Origin: Mycetohabitans endofungorum
GTDB lineage: Bacteria > Pseudomonadota > Gammaproteobacteria > Burkholderiales > Burkholderiaceae
Reading direction: 5' to 3'
Assembly (NCBI RefSeq): GCF_037477895.1
Contig: NZ_CP132744.1
Location: forward strand, 1,302,001 to 1,366,000
DNA: 64,000 bases
This document shows positions 8,456 to 18,495 of the stretch, piece after piece. The notes below the pieces were generated by a model that was not told the origin of the DNA, ran no database searches, and saw only the letters and a program-made list of their open reading frames with translations. Each line of letters begins with the position of its first letter. Positions within the stretch are counted from its first letter, which is position 1. The translations under genes were made by a program, and so were the position numbers.

Positions 8456-11400
8456 TCACGCGTTGGCTCGCTGCTTGCCCGGTGCGCCCAGCGCCCGCAG
8501 CGTTTCCTTGACTGTCGCGACCCGGCTCGCCAGGTCAGGACTGTGCAGCTCGATCCGCAACTTGTCTTGCCCCGCCAGCTTGATGTGCCGGTGTTTTTGC
8601 ACCATTTCGATGATGCGTATCGCGTCGATCGGCGGATTCGGCACGAATTGCAGCCCGATTGCGCTTTCCGCTGCGTCGATCTTGATGATGCCCAGCGGCT
8701 TGGCGGCCAGCCGCAGTCGATGCGTTTCAATCAGCGCCTGCGCCTGTGCTGGCAGCTTGCCGAAGCGGTCGATCAGCTCTTCATGGATGGCGTCGATAGC
8801 CTCGTCAGCCTCGCAATTGGCCAGTCGCTTGTACAGTGACAGGCGCTCCTGCACGTCGCTGCAATACTCGGCCGGCAGGATGGCCGGCACATGCAGGTTG
8901 ATCTCGGTGGTAGCGGCCAGCGGCGCGTTTAAGTCCGGCTCGCGGCCATCCTTCAACGCGCGCACGGCGTCGTTGAGCATATCGGTATAGAGTTGGAAGC
9001 CAATTTCCTGGATGTCACCGGACTGCTTGTCGCCCAGCACCTCCCCAGTGCCGCGGATCTCCAGATCATGCATCGCGAGATAGAAGCCGGCCCCCAGTTC
9101 CTCCATTTGCTGGATCGCTTCGAGGCGGCGCTGCGCCTGCCGACTCAGCGACTGCGGGTCGTTGACCAGCAAGTAGGCGTACGCTTGGTGATGGGAGCGA
9201 CCGACACGGCCCCGCAACTGGTGCAGTTGGGCCAAGCCGAATTTATCGGCGCGATGAATCAGGATTGTGTTGGCGCTCGGCACGTCGATCCCCGTTTCGA
9301 TGATCGTCGTGCACAGCAGCACATTGGCCCGTTGCGCCACGAAGTCGCGCATCACGCGCTCAAGCTCACGCTCATGCATCTGGCCATGCGCGACCGCAAT
9401 GCGGGCTTCGGGCACCAGCGCTTCGAGTGCCGCGCGGCGGCTGTCGATCGACTCAACCTCATTATGCAGAAAGTAGACTTGGCCACCGCGCTTCAGCTCG
9501 CGCAACATCGCTTCGCGGATCACACTGTCTTCCTCGCGTCGCACGAAGGTTTTGATGGCCAGGCGTTTTTGCGGCGCGGTGGCAATCACCGAGAAGTCCC
9601 GCAACCCTTCCAGCGCCATGCCCAGCGTGCGAGGGATTGGCGTAGCGGTCAATGTCAGCACGTCGACTTCCGCGCGCAGCGCCTTGAGGGCCTCCTTTTG
9701 CCGCACGCCGAAGCGGTGCTCCTCGTCGATGATCACGAGTCCCAGGCGCTTGAAGCGCACCTCTGCGGATAGTAGCTTGTGGGTGCCGATCACAATGTCG
9801 ACGTTGCCGTCGTTGATCGCCTGGATCGAAGCACTGACCTCCTTGGCGGACTTGAACCGCGATAACTCGGCGATGCGCACCGGCCAGTCGGCAAAACGGT
9901 CGGTGAAGGTTTGCATGTGCTGCTCGGCCAGCAGCGTCGTTGGCGACAACAACGCCACCTGCTTGCCGCCGAGCACCGCGATGAAGGCCGCACGTAGCGC
10001 CACTTCGGTTTTGCCGAACCCGACGTCGCCGCACACCAGCCGGTCCATCGGCTTGCCACTGGTCATATCGCCGATCACTGCGGCGATGGCGGCGGCCTGG
10101 TCCGGCGTCTCGTCGAAACCGAAGCTTTCTGCAAAGCGCACGTAATCGCGCGGGTCCAGCTCGAACGCGTGGCCCTGGCGCGCTGCGCGGCGCGCATACA
10201 GGTTCAGCAGCTCCGCTGCGGTATCTCGGATCTGCTGGGCGGCGCGCCGCTTGGCTTTCTCCCATTGGCCCGAGCCGAGCGAGTGCAACGGTGCACTGTC
10301 CGGATCGGCGCCGCCGTAGCGAGAGATCACGTGCAACTGCGACACCGGCACGTACAGCTTGCTGTCGCCCTGATACGCCAAGTGCAGAAACTCGGTATCG
10401 CCTTCGCCCAGATCCATCGTCACCAGGCCCATGTACCGTCCGATTCCGTGCTGGCTATGAACGACAGGGTCGCCGACCTTCAGTTCAGACAGATCGCGCA
10501 CCATCGAATCGACGTCGCTAGCCTGTTCCTGGCGCCGACGGCTGGCGCGGCGCGCGAGCGGCCCGTATAGCTCGGTTTCGGTGACCAGCGCAATATGTTC
10601 GGCCGGTAGCACGAAGCCGGATGCAAGAGGCGCAACGGCCAGCCCGAACGGCGCGTCGCCTTGTACGAACGCGTCGAACGAATCGAACAGCGACGCTCGC
10701 AGATGGTGCTCGGCGAGCAATTGGGCGATGGTTTCGCGGCGTCCAGCTGACTCCGCGACGAGCAGAACCCGCTGACCCGTCGTGTCGAGATAGCGGCGCA
10801 GCGCGTCGAGCGGATCGTGCGCGTGCCGGTCGATTGCCAGCGACGGCAGCGGCATCGACCAGCGCTTGGCGTCGTCCGAGGGCTTCGCACCCAGCGAGAG
10901 CCGCGCAAACGGCTTGGCCAATGTGAAGAAGTCCTGCTCGGATAGAAATAGTCGCGCGGGCGCCAGGATCGGGCGCTCGCGATCATGCGACAAAAACGCG
11001 TGCCGCTGCTTCGTCTCGTCGCTGAACTGCCGGATCGACGCCTCGATATCGCCGACCAGCACCAAATGCGTGTGCTCGGGCAGGTAGTGGAACAGCGTCG
11101 CGGTGTCGTCGAAGAACAGGGGCAGGTAGTATTCGATACCTGCCGACGGCACGCCATTGCCGATGTCCTTGTAGATCGGCGCGCGGGACGGATCACCTTC
11201 GAATTCGGCACGCCATCGACTGCGAAACGCAGTGCGTGCGGCCTCGTCGAACGGGAACTCGCGTCCCGGCAGCAGGCGTACGTCGCGCACCGAGTAAAGA
11301 CTGCGCTGCGTATCGGGATCGAATGCGCGAATCGAATCAACCTGGTCGTCGAACAGGTCGATCCGGTACGGCAGCGATGAGCCCATCGGGAACAAATCGA

Positions 11401-11953
11401 TCAGCGAGCCGCGCACGCAATATTCGCCCGGACGCACGACCTGGCTCACGTGCTCGTAGCCGGCCAGCGTGAGCCGCGACTTGAGCTTGGCTTCGTCTAA
11501 CCGCTGGCCTTGCTTGAACTCGAAAGTGTACGCGGCCATGAACGTGGCCGGCGGCATCCGATACAACGCGGTCGTGGCCGGCACGACGAGTATGTCGCAG
11601 CGTCCTTCGCCCAGGTCGTGCAGCGTGGCGAGCCGTTCCGAAATCAGATCCTGGTGCGGCGAGAAGGTATCGTATGGCAGGGTTTCCCAGTCTGGTAGAA
11701 GCCGCACGCGCACACCGGGCGCAAAGCAACCGATTTCCTGCTGCAGGCGCTGCGCATCGACCGCGCTCGCGCAGATCAGCGTGAGCATCGGCATGCGGTC
11801 GCGATACGCCAAATGGTAGCGCGCAATCGCCAGTGCATCGGCAGACCCCGATGCGCCATCGAACGCATAGCGATGGCCTTCCTTGATGAATGGAACGGGG
11901 CAGGAGAACGGGGCGGATGGTGAGTCGGGCGGGGTAGCGGAATAATCTGGCAT
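8456..11953 (-). CDS. mfd: Transcription-repair coupling factor Mfd
   Basis: A 1165-aa protein of the usual Mfd length. The N-terminal UvrB-like part begins RYAFDGASGSADALAIA. The RNA-polymerase-interacting CarD-like segment contains LKVGDPVVHSQHGIGRY. The superfamily 2 translocase has Walker A GDVGFGKTEVALRAAF, Walker B DEEHRFGVRQ and motif III TATPIPRTL, followed by TGIDVPSANT and QLRGRVGRS. The C-terminal TRCF domain contains SLYKRLANCEADEAID. Mfd displaces stalled RNA polymerase and recruits UvrA to the template lesion. It is transcribed away from ispD, with 91 bp between the two starts. Confidence 0.97.
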   Translation of the reverse strand: MPDYSATPPDSPSAPFSCPVPFIKEGHRYAFDGASGSADALAIARYHLAYRDRMPMLTLICASAVDAQRLQQEIGCFAPGVRVRLLPDWETLPYDTFSPHQDLISERLATLHDLGEGRCDILVVPATTALYRMPPATFMAAYTFEFKQGQRLDEAKLKSRLTLAGYEHVSQVVRPGEYCVRGSLIDLFPMGSSLPYRIDLFDDQVDSIRAFDPDTQRSLYSVRDVRLLPGREFPFDEAARTAFRSRWRAEFEGDPSRAPIYKDIGNGVPSAGIEYYLPLFFDDTATLFHYLPEHTHLVLVGDIEASIRQFSDETKQRHAFLSHDRERPILAPARLFLSEQDFFTLAKPFARLSLGAKPSDDAKRWSMPLPSLAIDRHAHDPLDALRRYLDTTGQRVLLVAESAGRRETIAQLLAEHHLRASLFDSFDAFVQGDAPFGLAVAPLASGFVLPAEHIALVTETELYGPLARRASRRRQEQASDVDSMVRDLSELKVGDPVVHSQHGIGRYMGLVTMDLGEGDTEFLHLAYQGDSKLYVPVSQLHVISRYGGADPDSAPLHSLGSGQWEKAKRRAAQQIRDTAAELLNLYARRAARQGHAFELDPRDYVRFAESFGFDETPDQAAAIAAVIGDMTSGKPMDRLVCGDVGFGKTEVALRAAFIAVLGGKQVALLSPTTLLAEQHMQTFTDRFADWPVRIAELSRFKSAKEVSASIQAINDGNVDIVIGTHKLLSAEVRFKRLGLVIIDEEHRFGVRQKEALKALRAEVDVLTLTATPIPRTLGMALEGLRDFSVIATAPQKRLAIKTFVRREEDSVIREAMLRELKRGGQVYFLHNEVESIDSRRAALEALVPEARIAVAHGQMHERELERVMRDFVAQRANVLLCTTIIETGIDVPSANTILIHRADKFGLAQLHQLRGRVGRSHHQAYAYLLVNDPQSLSRQAQRRLEAIQQMEELGAGFYLAMHDLEIRGTGEVLGDKQSGDIQEIGFQLYTDMLNDAVRALKDGREPDLNAPLAATTEINLHVPAILPAEYCSDVQERLSLYKRLANCEADEAIDAIHEELIDRFGKLPAQAQALIETHRLRLAAKPLGIIKIDAAESAIGLQFVPNPPIDAIRIIEMVQKHRHIKLAGQDKLRIELHSPDLASRVATVKETLRALGAPGKQRANA

Positions 11954-12044
11954 GAGCAGGCAATGAGGGCTGCGGGCGGCAACTTGAACCGTCTATTATA
12001 AAATCCGTCTTTCATTTTGACTCTGCACAGATTGTGCGACTTTC

Positions 12045-12782
12045 GTGATCTCCCGCCTGTTTGCCCTGATTCCTTGCGCCGGCACCGGCTCGCGCGCGGG
12101 TTCGCCAATCCCAAAGCAGTACCGGACGATTGCCGGACGCAACCTGTTGTACTACTCGCTGGCGGCGTTCGATGCATGCTCGGAGTTTACCCAAACCCTA
12201 GTGGTGCTCGCGCCCGACGATGGCTATTTCGATCCGCGGCGCTTCGGCGCGTTGCGCTACGCGGTCAAGCGCTGCGGCGGCGAAACTCGGCACGCATCGG
12301 TGCACAACGGGCTGCTCGCGCTGGCCGAATTCGGCGCGCGAGACGATGACTGGGTCCTGGTCCACGATGCGGCCCGACCGGGTATTACACCGGGGCTGAT
12401 CCGCGCGCTGGTAACCGCTGTGCGGGACGACCCGGTTGGCGGCATCGTGGCGATGCCGGTGGCCGACACACTCAAGCGGGTCAATCTGTCGCAGTGTGCT
12501 GCGGGCAGCGACGACCCGGCGACACCGCGTATCGGCGCCACCGAGCCGCGCGACCATCTGTGGCAGGCGCAGACGCCGCAAATGTTCCGCATCGGCATGC
12601 TGCGCGAGGCGCTCGTGCAGGCACAGGCGCGTGGCCATGCAGTGACCGACGAGGCTTGTGCGCTCGAATCGCTCGGTTACGCCCCTCGGGTCGTGCAGGG
12701 CAGCCTGCGCAACTTCAAGGTGACGTATCCGGAAGATTTCGCGCTAGCCGAAGCGTTCCTCACGCATGATGCGGCGCGCTGA
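12045..12782 (+). CDS. ispD: 2-C-methyl-D-erythritol 4-phosphate cytidylyltransferase
   Basis: A 245-aa nucleotidyltransferase with the family start [13 protein letters not shown], then [25 protein letters not shown] and [10 protein letters not shown], and Asp in TDEA. IspD transfers CMP from CTP to MEP in the non-mevalonate isoprenoid pathway. The start codon is GTG at 12045, judged from the family's usual short N-terminus. There is no good ATG. It sits 75 bp upstream of ispF, the usual pairing, and is divergent from mfd. Confidence 0.95.
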   Translation: MISRLFALIPCAGTGSRAGSPIPKQYRTIAGRNLLYYSLAAFDACSEFTQTLVVLAPDDGYFDPRRFGALRYAVKRCGGETRHASVHNGLLALAEFGARDDDWVLVHDAARPGITPGLIRALVTAVRDDPVGGIVAMPVADTLKRVNLSQCAAGSDDPATPRIGATEPRDHLWQAQTPQMFRIGMLREALVQAQARGHAVTDEACALESLGYAPRVVQGSLRNFKVTYPEDFALAEAFLTHDAAR

Positions 12783-12857
12783 ACACTGCTACGCCCGTCG
12801 CGCCACGCTCAGCTTGCCGCGGCGCGCAGTCCACTCAACCCAGCAGGAGAGCGACAA

Positions 12858-13337
12858 ATGAATTTGCGAATTGGCCAGGGCTACGACGTGCATGCGCTCG
12901 TGCCGGGGCGGCCGCTGATACTCGGCGGCGTGACGGTGCCCTACGAATGCGGGCTGCTCGGCCATTCGGACGCCGATGCGCTGCTGCACGCGATCACTGA
13001 TGCGCTGCTCGGCGCTGCGGCGCTGGGTGACATCGGCCGTCATTTCCCCGATACCGATCCGCACTTTGCCGGCGCCGACAGCCGGGTGCTGCTGCGCGAG
13101 GCGGCGCAGCGGGTGGCGCAAGCGGGCTATCGCATCGTCAACGTGGATAGCACGGTGATTGCGCAGCAACCCAAGCTGGCCAAACATATTCCGGCGATGC
13201 GCGAGAACATTGCGGCGGATCTTAGCCTGGGCGGCGACGCGGTCAACGTCAAGGCGAAGACTAACGAAAAGCTAGGCTATCTCGGTCGCGGCGAGGCCAT
13301 TGAGGCACAGGCCGTGGTGCTGCTCGCCAGCTACTGA
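12858..13337 (+). CDS. ispF: 2-C-methyl-D-erythritol 2,4-cyclodiphosphate synthase
   Basis: 159 aa, standard IspF length. The zinc ligands in [12 protein letters not shown] and the [23 protein letters not shown] block are intact, as are FPDTDP and [13 protein letters not shown]. IspF closes the cyclodiphosphate two steps after IspD. An AGGAG ribosome binding site stands ahead of the ATG. The gene is co-transcribed with ispD. Confidence 0.96.
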   Translation: MNLRIGQGYDVHALVPGRPLILGGVTVPYECGLLGHSDADALLHAITDALLGAAALGDIGRHFPDTDPHFAGADSRVLLREAAQRVAQAGYRIVNVDSTVIAQQPKLAKHIPAMRENIAADLSLGGDAVNVKAKTNEKLGYLGRGEAIEAQAVVLLASY

Positions 13338-13464
13338 GACGCCGCTGCTGCGGCAAGCAAGGGTGTGGCGTCGGGCGCTGCCGTCCGCCGGCATCCGCCC
13401 GAAGGTGCAATCGGCTGCGTGTTGGCGTTGCGCCGAGGGTGGCCTTCATGCGCCGATGCGCGTA

Positions 13465-14829
13465 TCAGACCGACTCCGGAAGGCCATTGCGGCTGAGCGG
13501 AAAATCGATCGTGACCTCCAGCCCCGGGCCGGGCACGCGATTGCGCAGCCGCAGCGAGCCGCGGTAGCGGCTGACGAGTCGCTGCACAATCGCCATGCCC
13601 AGCCCGGTGCCATCGGCCTGGCTGCGGGCCGTGTCTACACGGTAGAACGGGCGGGTCACCAGGCTGAGTTGGTCATCCGGGATGCCCGGGCCCTCGTCCA
13701 GCACCGATAGCTCAACGCGTGCATGCACGAGCTGCGTCTCGATCGTGATGTGCGGGATGCCATCTTCCGCGCTGCGCCCGTACTTGCGGGCGTTTTCGAG
13801 CAAGTTGCCGACCACGCGGCGCAGATCTGTTGTGTCTGCGTCGACCAGTGCGCCTTGCGACAGCCGCGTGGTGATGCGCACGCCATCTTCCGATGCCATA
13901 CGCGTGACTGCTTCGCTAGCGATCATGGACAAATCGACGCGCTCTGGCGCTCGCTGCACCGGACGCGCATAGTCGAGGAAACGACCGATAATCCTGTCCA
14001 TCTGCTCGATATCATCGATCATCGCGGCTTTCGTCGTGTCGTCCGACGGACTCATTTCGGTTTCGAGCCGCAGGCGGGCCAGCGGCGTGCGCAAATCGTG
14101 CGAGATGCCGGCAAGCATCAGCGCGCGGTCCGCCTCGAGTTGCTGCAGATCGCGAACCATCTGGTTAAAACTGCGGTTTGTTTCGGCTGCGACGCCGAGC
14201 CCACGCTCGGGCAGCGGCTCCGGCGTTTGTCCCTGGCCGACGCGGCGTGCCGCCATCGCCAGCCGCGAGAACGGCCGATTCACCAGACTCGTGATAAATG
14301 CCGCCCCGAACAGCGACAGTGCCAGCGCAAACGTGCCCCAGCCGAACCATTGTAGGCCGGTGACGGTGTCGAGCTGCTCCCGGTCCAGCGCGACCCAGTA
14401 GTCGTCGTCATCGATTTTGAAGCTGATCCACACGCCCGGTATGTCATTGACCGACTGGGCGACGATAGTATCCTCGCCGAGCCGTGCGCGAATATTCTTC
14501 TCGATCAGCCGCGTCAATAATTCGTCCGGCTGTAGCGCGTACACATCGGTGGGCTCGCGCGGGTAGACCCGGACGCCCTCGTTGCTTTCCAGGTCCTGCA
14601 GCAGCGCGCGCCGCAGATCCGGGTCAGAGTACAGCAGCGCAGTGCGCGTAAGCTTGACGATCGCCACCAGTTGCATCGCGACGCGCTCGGCGCGCGGCTC
14701 ACGCTCGATCACCCGGAAACTCTGGAACCATGAGGCTAAACTCACTGCGATCAATAAAGCAATCAGCAGGAAGGTGCGCCAGAATAAACCGCCGAACGCG
14801 AGCGTTAGTAACCGACGGTCGATGCGCAT
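13465..14829 (-). CDS. envZ: EnvZ-type osmosensor histidine kinase
   Basis: A 454-aa inner-membrane kinase. Two membrane segments (about residues 18-38 and 160-182) flank a periplasmic domain of roughly 125 aa. HAMP follows (SLVNRPFSRLAMAARRVGQG), then HisKA with the phospho-His in AGISHDLRTPLARLRLE, and HATPase with NLLENARKYG, DEGPGIP and GTGLGMAIVQRL. It should phosphorylate the OmpR-like regulator encoded just upstream (stop 14890, 60 bp gap). Naming follows the gene pair and domain layout. The sensed signal is inferred from the family. Confidence 0.85.
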   Translation of the reverse strand: MRIDRRLLTLAFGGLFWRTFLLIALLIAVSLASWFQSFRVIEREPRAERVAMQLVAIVKLTRTALLYSDPDLRRALLQDLESNEGVRVYPREPTDVYALQPDELLTRLIEKNIRARLGEDTIVAQSVNDIPGVWISFKIDDDDYWVALDREQLDTVTGLQWFGWGTFALALSLFGAAFITSLVNRPFSRLAMAARRVGQGQTPEPLPERGLGVAAETNRSFNQMVRDLQQLEADRALMLAGISHDLRTPLARLRLETEMSPSDDTTKAAMIDDIEQMDRIIGRFLDYARPVQRAPERVDLSMIASEAVTRMASEDGVRITTRLSQGALVDADTTDLRRVVGNLLENARKYGRSAEDGIPHITIETQLVHARVELSVLDEGPGIPDDQLSLVTRPFYRVDTARSQADGTGLGMAIVQRLVSRYRGSLRLRNRVPGPGLEVTIDFPLSRNGLPESV

Positions 14830-14889
14830 CGTAGGAGGGCGTTAGTGTAATGAGCCGTCAAGCCGGGACGTGTATCGCGCGGTGCATGT

Positions 14890-15615
14890 TCAGGCAGCGC
14901 CATTGGGAATGAACACGTAGCCCAAGCCCCACACGGTCTGGATGAAGCGCGGGCTGCCCGGATCGGGCTCGATTAGCTTGCGTAGTCGCGAGATCTGCAC
15001 GTCGAGGCTGCGGTCGAATACCTCATATTCGCGGCCGCGCGCCAGCTCCATCAGCTTTTCTCGCGACAGCGGCTGGCGCGGATGGCGCGCAAACACCTTT
15101 AGCACCGAAAACTCGCCGGTGGTCAGCGGGATCTCCTGCCCATTCTTGGTCAGCGTACGGGTGGCCAGGTTCAGCGCGAACTCGCCGAACTCGAACACTT
15201 CCGCTGTCTCTGATGGCGCGCCGGGCAACTCCGATGGCGCTTGGCGACGCAATACCGCATGAATGCGCGCAACAAGCTCGCGAGGATTGAACGGTTTCGG
15301 GAGATAATCGTCCGCTCCCATTTCGAGGCCAACGATGCGATCCACATCCTCTCCCTTTGCGGTAAGCATGATGATCGGCGTGCGGTCGTTGCTGCCGCGT
15401 AAGCGGCGGCAGATCGACAGGCCGTCCTCACCAGGCAGCATCAGGTCGAGCACGAGCAGGTCGAAGCGCTCGCGGACCCACAGCTTGTTCATCGAAGGCG
15501 CGTTTTCCGCCACATATACGTTGAAGCCCTGTTCGCCTAGATAGCGACGCAACAGGTCGCGCAAACGAGGATCGTCATCGACCACGAGAATTTTTGATGG
15601 GCTTTTGGTTTCCAT
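14890..15615 (-). CDS. ompR: OmpR-family response regulator
   Basis: 241 aa. The receiver has DDD near the start, the phospho-acceptor Asp in LLVLDLMLPGEDG, Thr in MLTAKGE and Lys in LPKPFNPREL. The winged-helix output domain contains LTTGEFSVLKVFARHP, SREKLMELARGREYE, RSLDVQISRLRKLIEPDP and TVWGLGYVF. The protein is of OmpR type and partners the kinase downstream. It is divergent from a small exported protein at 15800, so the interval 15616-15799 should hold promoters for both. Confidence 0.92.
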   Translation of the reverse strand: METKSPSKILVVDDDPRLRDLLRRYLGEQGFNVYVAENAPSMNKLWVRERFDLLVLDLMLPGEDGLSICRRLRGSNDRTPIIMLTAKGEDVDRIVGLEMGADDYLPKPFNPRELVARIHAVLRRQAPSELPGAPSETAEVFEFGEFALNLATRTLTKNGQEIPLTTGEFSVLKVFARHPRQPLSREKLMELARGREYEVFDRSLDVQISRLRKLIEPDPGSPRFIQTVWGLGYVFIPNGAA

Positions 15616-15799
15616 GGCGGAATCTTAGCGCGTTAGGACCGAACACGAGGTGGGCTTCATTATAGGGTTACACAAGGTTACAAAATTTACCCATGCCGAC
15701 GCATGTGGTAAACCGGCCACGCGTAGACTTCGTTATAAGCAAGGGTCCTATGGTCGCAACGAAGAGCAAGATATTGTCGCAAGCAACGAAGGGAACGAC

Positions 15800-16114
15800 A
15801 TGACGGAGTGGGTGCGATACGTCAGGGCAGGCGCGCTCGGGCTTGCCCTGGGCGGTGCCGTAACCGGCCCAATCGTCCACACGAGTCCGGCGTTTGCGCA
15901 AGATAACCGCGAGCGGCCGTCGCCTCCCAAGGGGCTACACCGGTACACGCCGCCCAAGCCGGCCCAGCCGCCTACCAGCGAGGCGGCGAATCGCTCCGCC
16001 GTGCCCACCGAGTTCGACCAGCAGCGCAGACGCGATGGACGCATGACACCGGAAGAGCGGCGTTTGCTGCGCCAGCATATCGAAGATGCCGTGCGCGAAT
16101 TGTACAAGCGATAA
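15800..16114 (+). CDS. Small exported proline-rich protein, unknown function
   Basis: 104 aa. A signal peptide is likely: RYVRAGALGLALGGAV, then a cleavage-like SPAFAQ at about residues 29-34. The mature part is proline/charge rich (RPSPPKGLHRYTPPKPAQPP) and ends in a basic helical stretch, MTPEERRLLRQHIEDAVRELYKR in outline. AAGGGA precedes the ATG. I do not recognise a named family. Position between ompR and a DUF1501 gene suggests a periplasmic role, nothing firmer. Confidence 0.6.
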   Translation: MTEWVRYVRAGALGLALGGAVTGPIVHTSPAFAQDNRERPSPPKGLHRYTPPKPAQPPTSEAANRSAVPTEFDQQRRRDGRMTPEERRLLRQHIEDAVRELYKR

Positions 16115-16197
16115 GCTTGGCCGCCGCGCGATCATGATGCTGCGGCGCTGACGGATTCTCATCAAGCGTTTTGAACGCCAGCTAACCTTGCCAGACC

Positions 16198-17331
16198 GTG
16201 CATCGGAGACAATTTCTTACTGTTGGTGGCGCCGCGCTGTGCGCACTGTGCGTACCCGGCTCGCCGGGGCTACTTGCGGCGCGGGCGCCACATGCAATGG
16301 TTGCCGCGCGTGGCCGTGAAGCGCCGGCCCACCGGATGACGTTGATCCTGATCGAGCTTAGTGGCGGCAACGATGCGTTGAATACAGTCATTCCGTATGA
16401 GGATCCGCGCTATCGGCAGCTAAGGCCGACGATTGGGATCGCGCGCGAACAAGTGATTCCGCTTAACGGGGGCACCGGCCTGCATCCGTCGTTGGCCGCG
16501 CTGAAGCCGTGGTGGGACGACGCGTCGCTCGCCATCGTGCAAGGCGTGGGCTACCCGCGGCCGAACCTGTCTCACTACCGTTCACGGGAAATCTGGGAAA
16601 CCGCATCGGCATCGCACGAATACTGGCATGACGGCTGGCTGGCCCGAGCCTTCGCACCATCGGCGGGGCAACCGCCGTCGCCAGGGCAGTCGCCATTGTC
16701 AGTGCAGCTACCGTTGCCAGGAGAGGAATTGCCTGGGCCCGGACCTTCGCGAGAGCAGGGGCGATTACCCAGGCGGGGGCCATCGCCCGAATATGGGGAT
16801 CTCGGCGATCAGTTTGCGACCCGCTTTGCCCGTGACGCGTTCGGCACGGCAATCAGTCACGCTATGCAGCGGCTTGCTCTCGCGCGCCACGATCCGACGC
16901 ATGCCCCACCCGTGATTCGGCTTACGTTGAGCGGTTTCGACACCCACCATAATCAGCCGGCACGGCATGCCGCGTTGCTCGCACAGTTGGCCGATGGCAT
17001 GGTCGCGCTGCGCGGCGCGTTGACAGAACTCGGCTGTTGGGAGTCAGCGCTGGTCATGACATATGCGGAATTCGGCCGCCGTGCCGACGAAAACGCCGAT
17101 GGCGGCACCGAACACGGTACCGTTGCCGCACACTTCGTTGCCGGTGGACGCGTGCGGGGCGGATTCTATGGTGTCGCGCCGCAACTGAGCCAGCTCGATG
17201 GTGACGGCTATCTGCCTCTCGGTATCGATTTCCGCTCGCTTTATGCGACGGTGCTGCAGCAGGGGTGGGGTATCGAGGCCGCCCCCGTGCTTGGTGCACG
17301 GTTTGATAGGTTGCCGGGGTTGTTGCGCTGA
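16198..17331 (+). CDS. Tat-exported DUF1501 protein
   Basis: 377 aa from a GTG start. HRRQFLTVGG followed by a hydrophobic run is a twin-arginine-like signal. The body shows the DUF1501 hallmarks LILIELSGGNDALNTVIPY, GLHPSLAAL, GVGYPRPNLSHYRSREIW, LSGFDTHHNQ and TYAEFGRRADENADGGTEHG. DUF1501 proteins are alkaline-phosphatase-like exported proteins of unknown substrate. Between about residues 155 and 205 there is a Pro/Gly/Ser/Gln-rich stretch that looks like an expanded in-frame minisatellite; it separates normal family blocks. The gene is otherwise intact. Confidence 0.8.
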   Translation: MHRRQFLTVGGAALCALCVPGSPGLLAARAPHAMVAARGREAPAHRMTLILIELSGGNDALNTVIPYEDPRYRQLRPTIGIAREQVIPLNGGTGLHPSLAALKPWWDDASLAIVQGVGYPRPNLSHYRSREIWETASASHEYWHDGWLARAFAPSAGQPPSPGQSPLSVQLPLPGEELPGPGPSREQGRLPRRGPSPEYGDLGDQFATRFARDAFGTAISHAMQRLALARHDPTHAPPVIRLTLSGFDTHHNQPARHAALLAQLADGMVALRGALTELGCWESALVMTYAEFGRRADENADGGTEHGTVAAHFVAGGRVRGGFYGVAPQLSQLDGDGYLPLGIDFRSLYATVLQQGWGIEAAPVLGARFDRLPGLLR

Positions 17332-17389
17332 GCAGGCGCCCGGAGATGACGGGCGCCCGGGGATGGGTGCCGTTGCGGGCAAAAGTGCG

Positions 17390-18211
17390 TCAGCGCGTGC
17401 ACCAGGCAATCCACAACTTGCGCAGCGGCGTTAGCGCGATGCGCTGATGCAGCACGCGATAGTCTTCTGCCTCGAGTTCGTGCAGCAGCGCCAGCGACAT
17501 GGCGGCTTGCGCGCGGAGCACGCGCTGCGTCCGGTGCTCGGCGGCCGGCATCGCGCCGAGCGCCTCGGTGAGCGCGCGACGCGCACGCTCGACCTGGAAC
17601 GACATCAATTGCGTGAAGCCTTCGCCGTAGCGACGATGCAGGATGTCGGCGGCTGTCACGCCGAATCGCTGCATTTCATCAATCGGGATGTAGATACGGC
17701 CGCGTCGCGCGTCCTCGCCGGTGCGCTCGACGATATCGGCAAGCAGCAACGCCCGCCCGAGCGCCGGGGCCCATGACGCTAGGCTGGCCGGCTCGCGCGC
17801 GGTGACCCCGGCCACAGTATTTGCCAATGCAGCGCCCACCTGCTCCACGTAACGGTGCAGTCCCGCGAAATCGAGATAGCGTGCCTGGTCCAAGTCCATT
17901 TGGTAACCGGACAGCCACGTCATGAACGTTCCGACCGGCGCCGTGCTAGCGTACTGGCGGGCGATCGCCTGCGTCACCGGATGGGTCGGCGCATCCTGTG
18001 CGAGGGCGCCGAATTCGCTCTGCCACCAGGCGAGTTTGGCGCGCCCGACGGCGGGGTCACTCACCTCGCTGACGCTTTCAGCCAGCTCCCGATGCAATGC
18101 GTACAGCGCGGTCAACAACGGCTGCGCGGTCAGCGGCGCCCGCCGCAGCGCATAATACGTGCTGGATCCGGCCGGGGCCGCCTTTTGCTGGCAATAATCG
18201 TCGATATTCAC
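17390..18211 (-). CDS. Squalene/phytoene synthase family protein
   Basis: About 273 aa from a GTG start (VNIDDYCQQKAAPAGSS), the family start; an in-frame ATG at 18265 would add 18 residues. Features include SSTYYALRRAP, LTALYALHRELAESVSEVSDP, AKLAWWQSE and the second Asp-rich region LLADIVERTGEDARRGRIYIP. The first Asp-rich motif of true head-to-head prenyl synthases (DDxxD) is replaced by RELAESVSE with no clear pair of Asp, so activity on farnesyl diphosphate is uncertain. No hopanoid or carotenoid genes lie nearby. Confidence 0.8.
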   Translation of the reverse strand: MNIDDYCQQKAAPAGSSTYYALRRAPLTAQPLLTALYALHRELAESVSEVSDPAVGRAKLAWWQSEFGALAQDAPTHPVTQAIARQYASTAPVGTFMTWLSGYQMDLDQARYLDFAGLHRYVEQVGAALANTVAGVTAREPASLASWAPALGRALLLADIVERTGEDARRGRIYIPIDEMQRFGVTAADILHRRYGEGFTQLMSFQVERARRALTEALGAMPAAEHRTQRVLRAQAAMSLALLHELEAEDYRVLHQRIALTPLRKLWIAWCTR

Positions 18212-18408
18212 GCGAAGCGAAACGTGCAAGAGCGCGCGCGGCGTGTACCACGCGCAAAGCACCAAAGTTTAACATTGCCCGTACACGCGGTGCAGACAAC
18301 GCGCGGCGAATCGGTTAGAATCTTGTCCTTGCAGCGCTCGGGTCAGGCTGATCGACCTTCGGCGACGCAGAACAGCACAACCGGGTGGCGTGCAATGCGC
18401 CCCTGGAT

Positions 18409-18495
18409 GCGAGGATGGCGAAATTGGTAGACGCACCAGGTTTAGGTCCTGACGCCCGCAAGGGTGTAGGGGTTCGAGTCCCCTTCCTCGCACCA
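18409..18495 (+). tRNA. tRNA-Leu (UAG anticodon)
   Basis: 87 nt including CCA. The acceptor stem GCGAGGA pairs with TCCTCGC. The D-arm is AATTGGTAGAC-type, the anticodon stem CCAGG/CCTGA encloses loop TTTAGGT giving anticodon TAG, a long variable arm (CGCCCGCAAGGGTG region) is typical for leucine, and the T-arm contains GGTTCGAGTCC. The encoded CCA is present. Confidence 0.97.
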
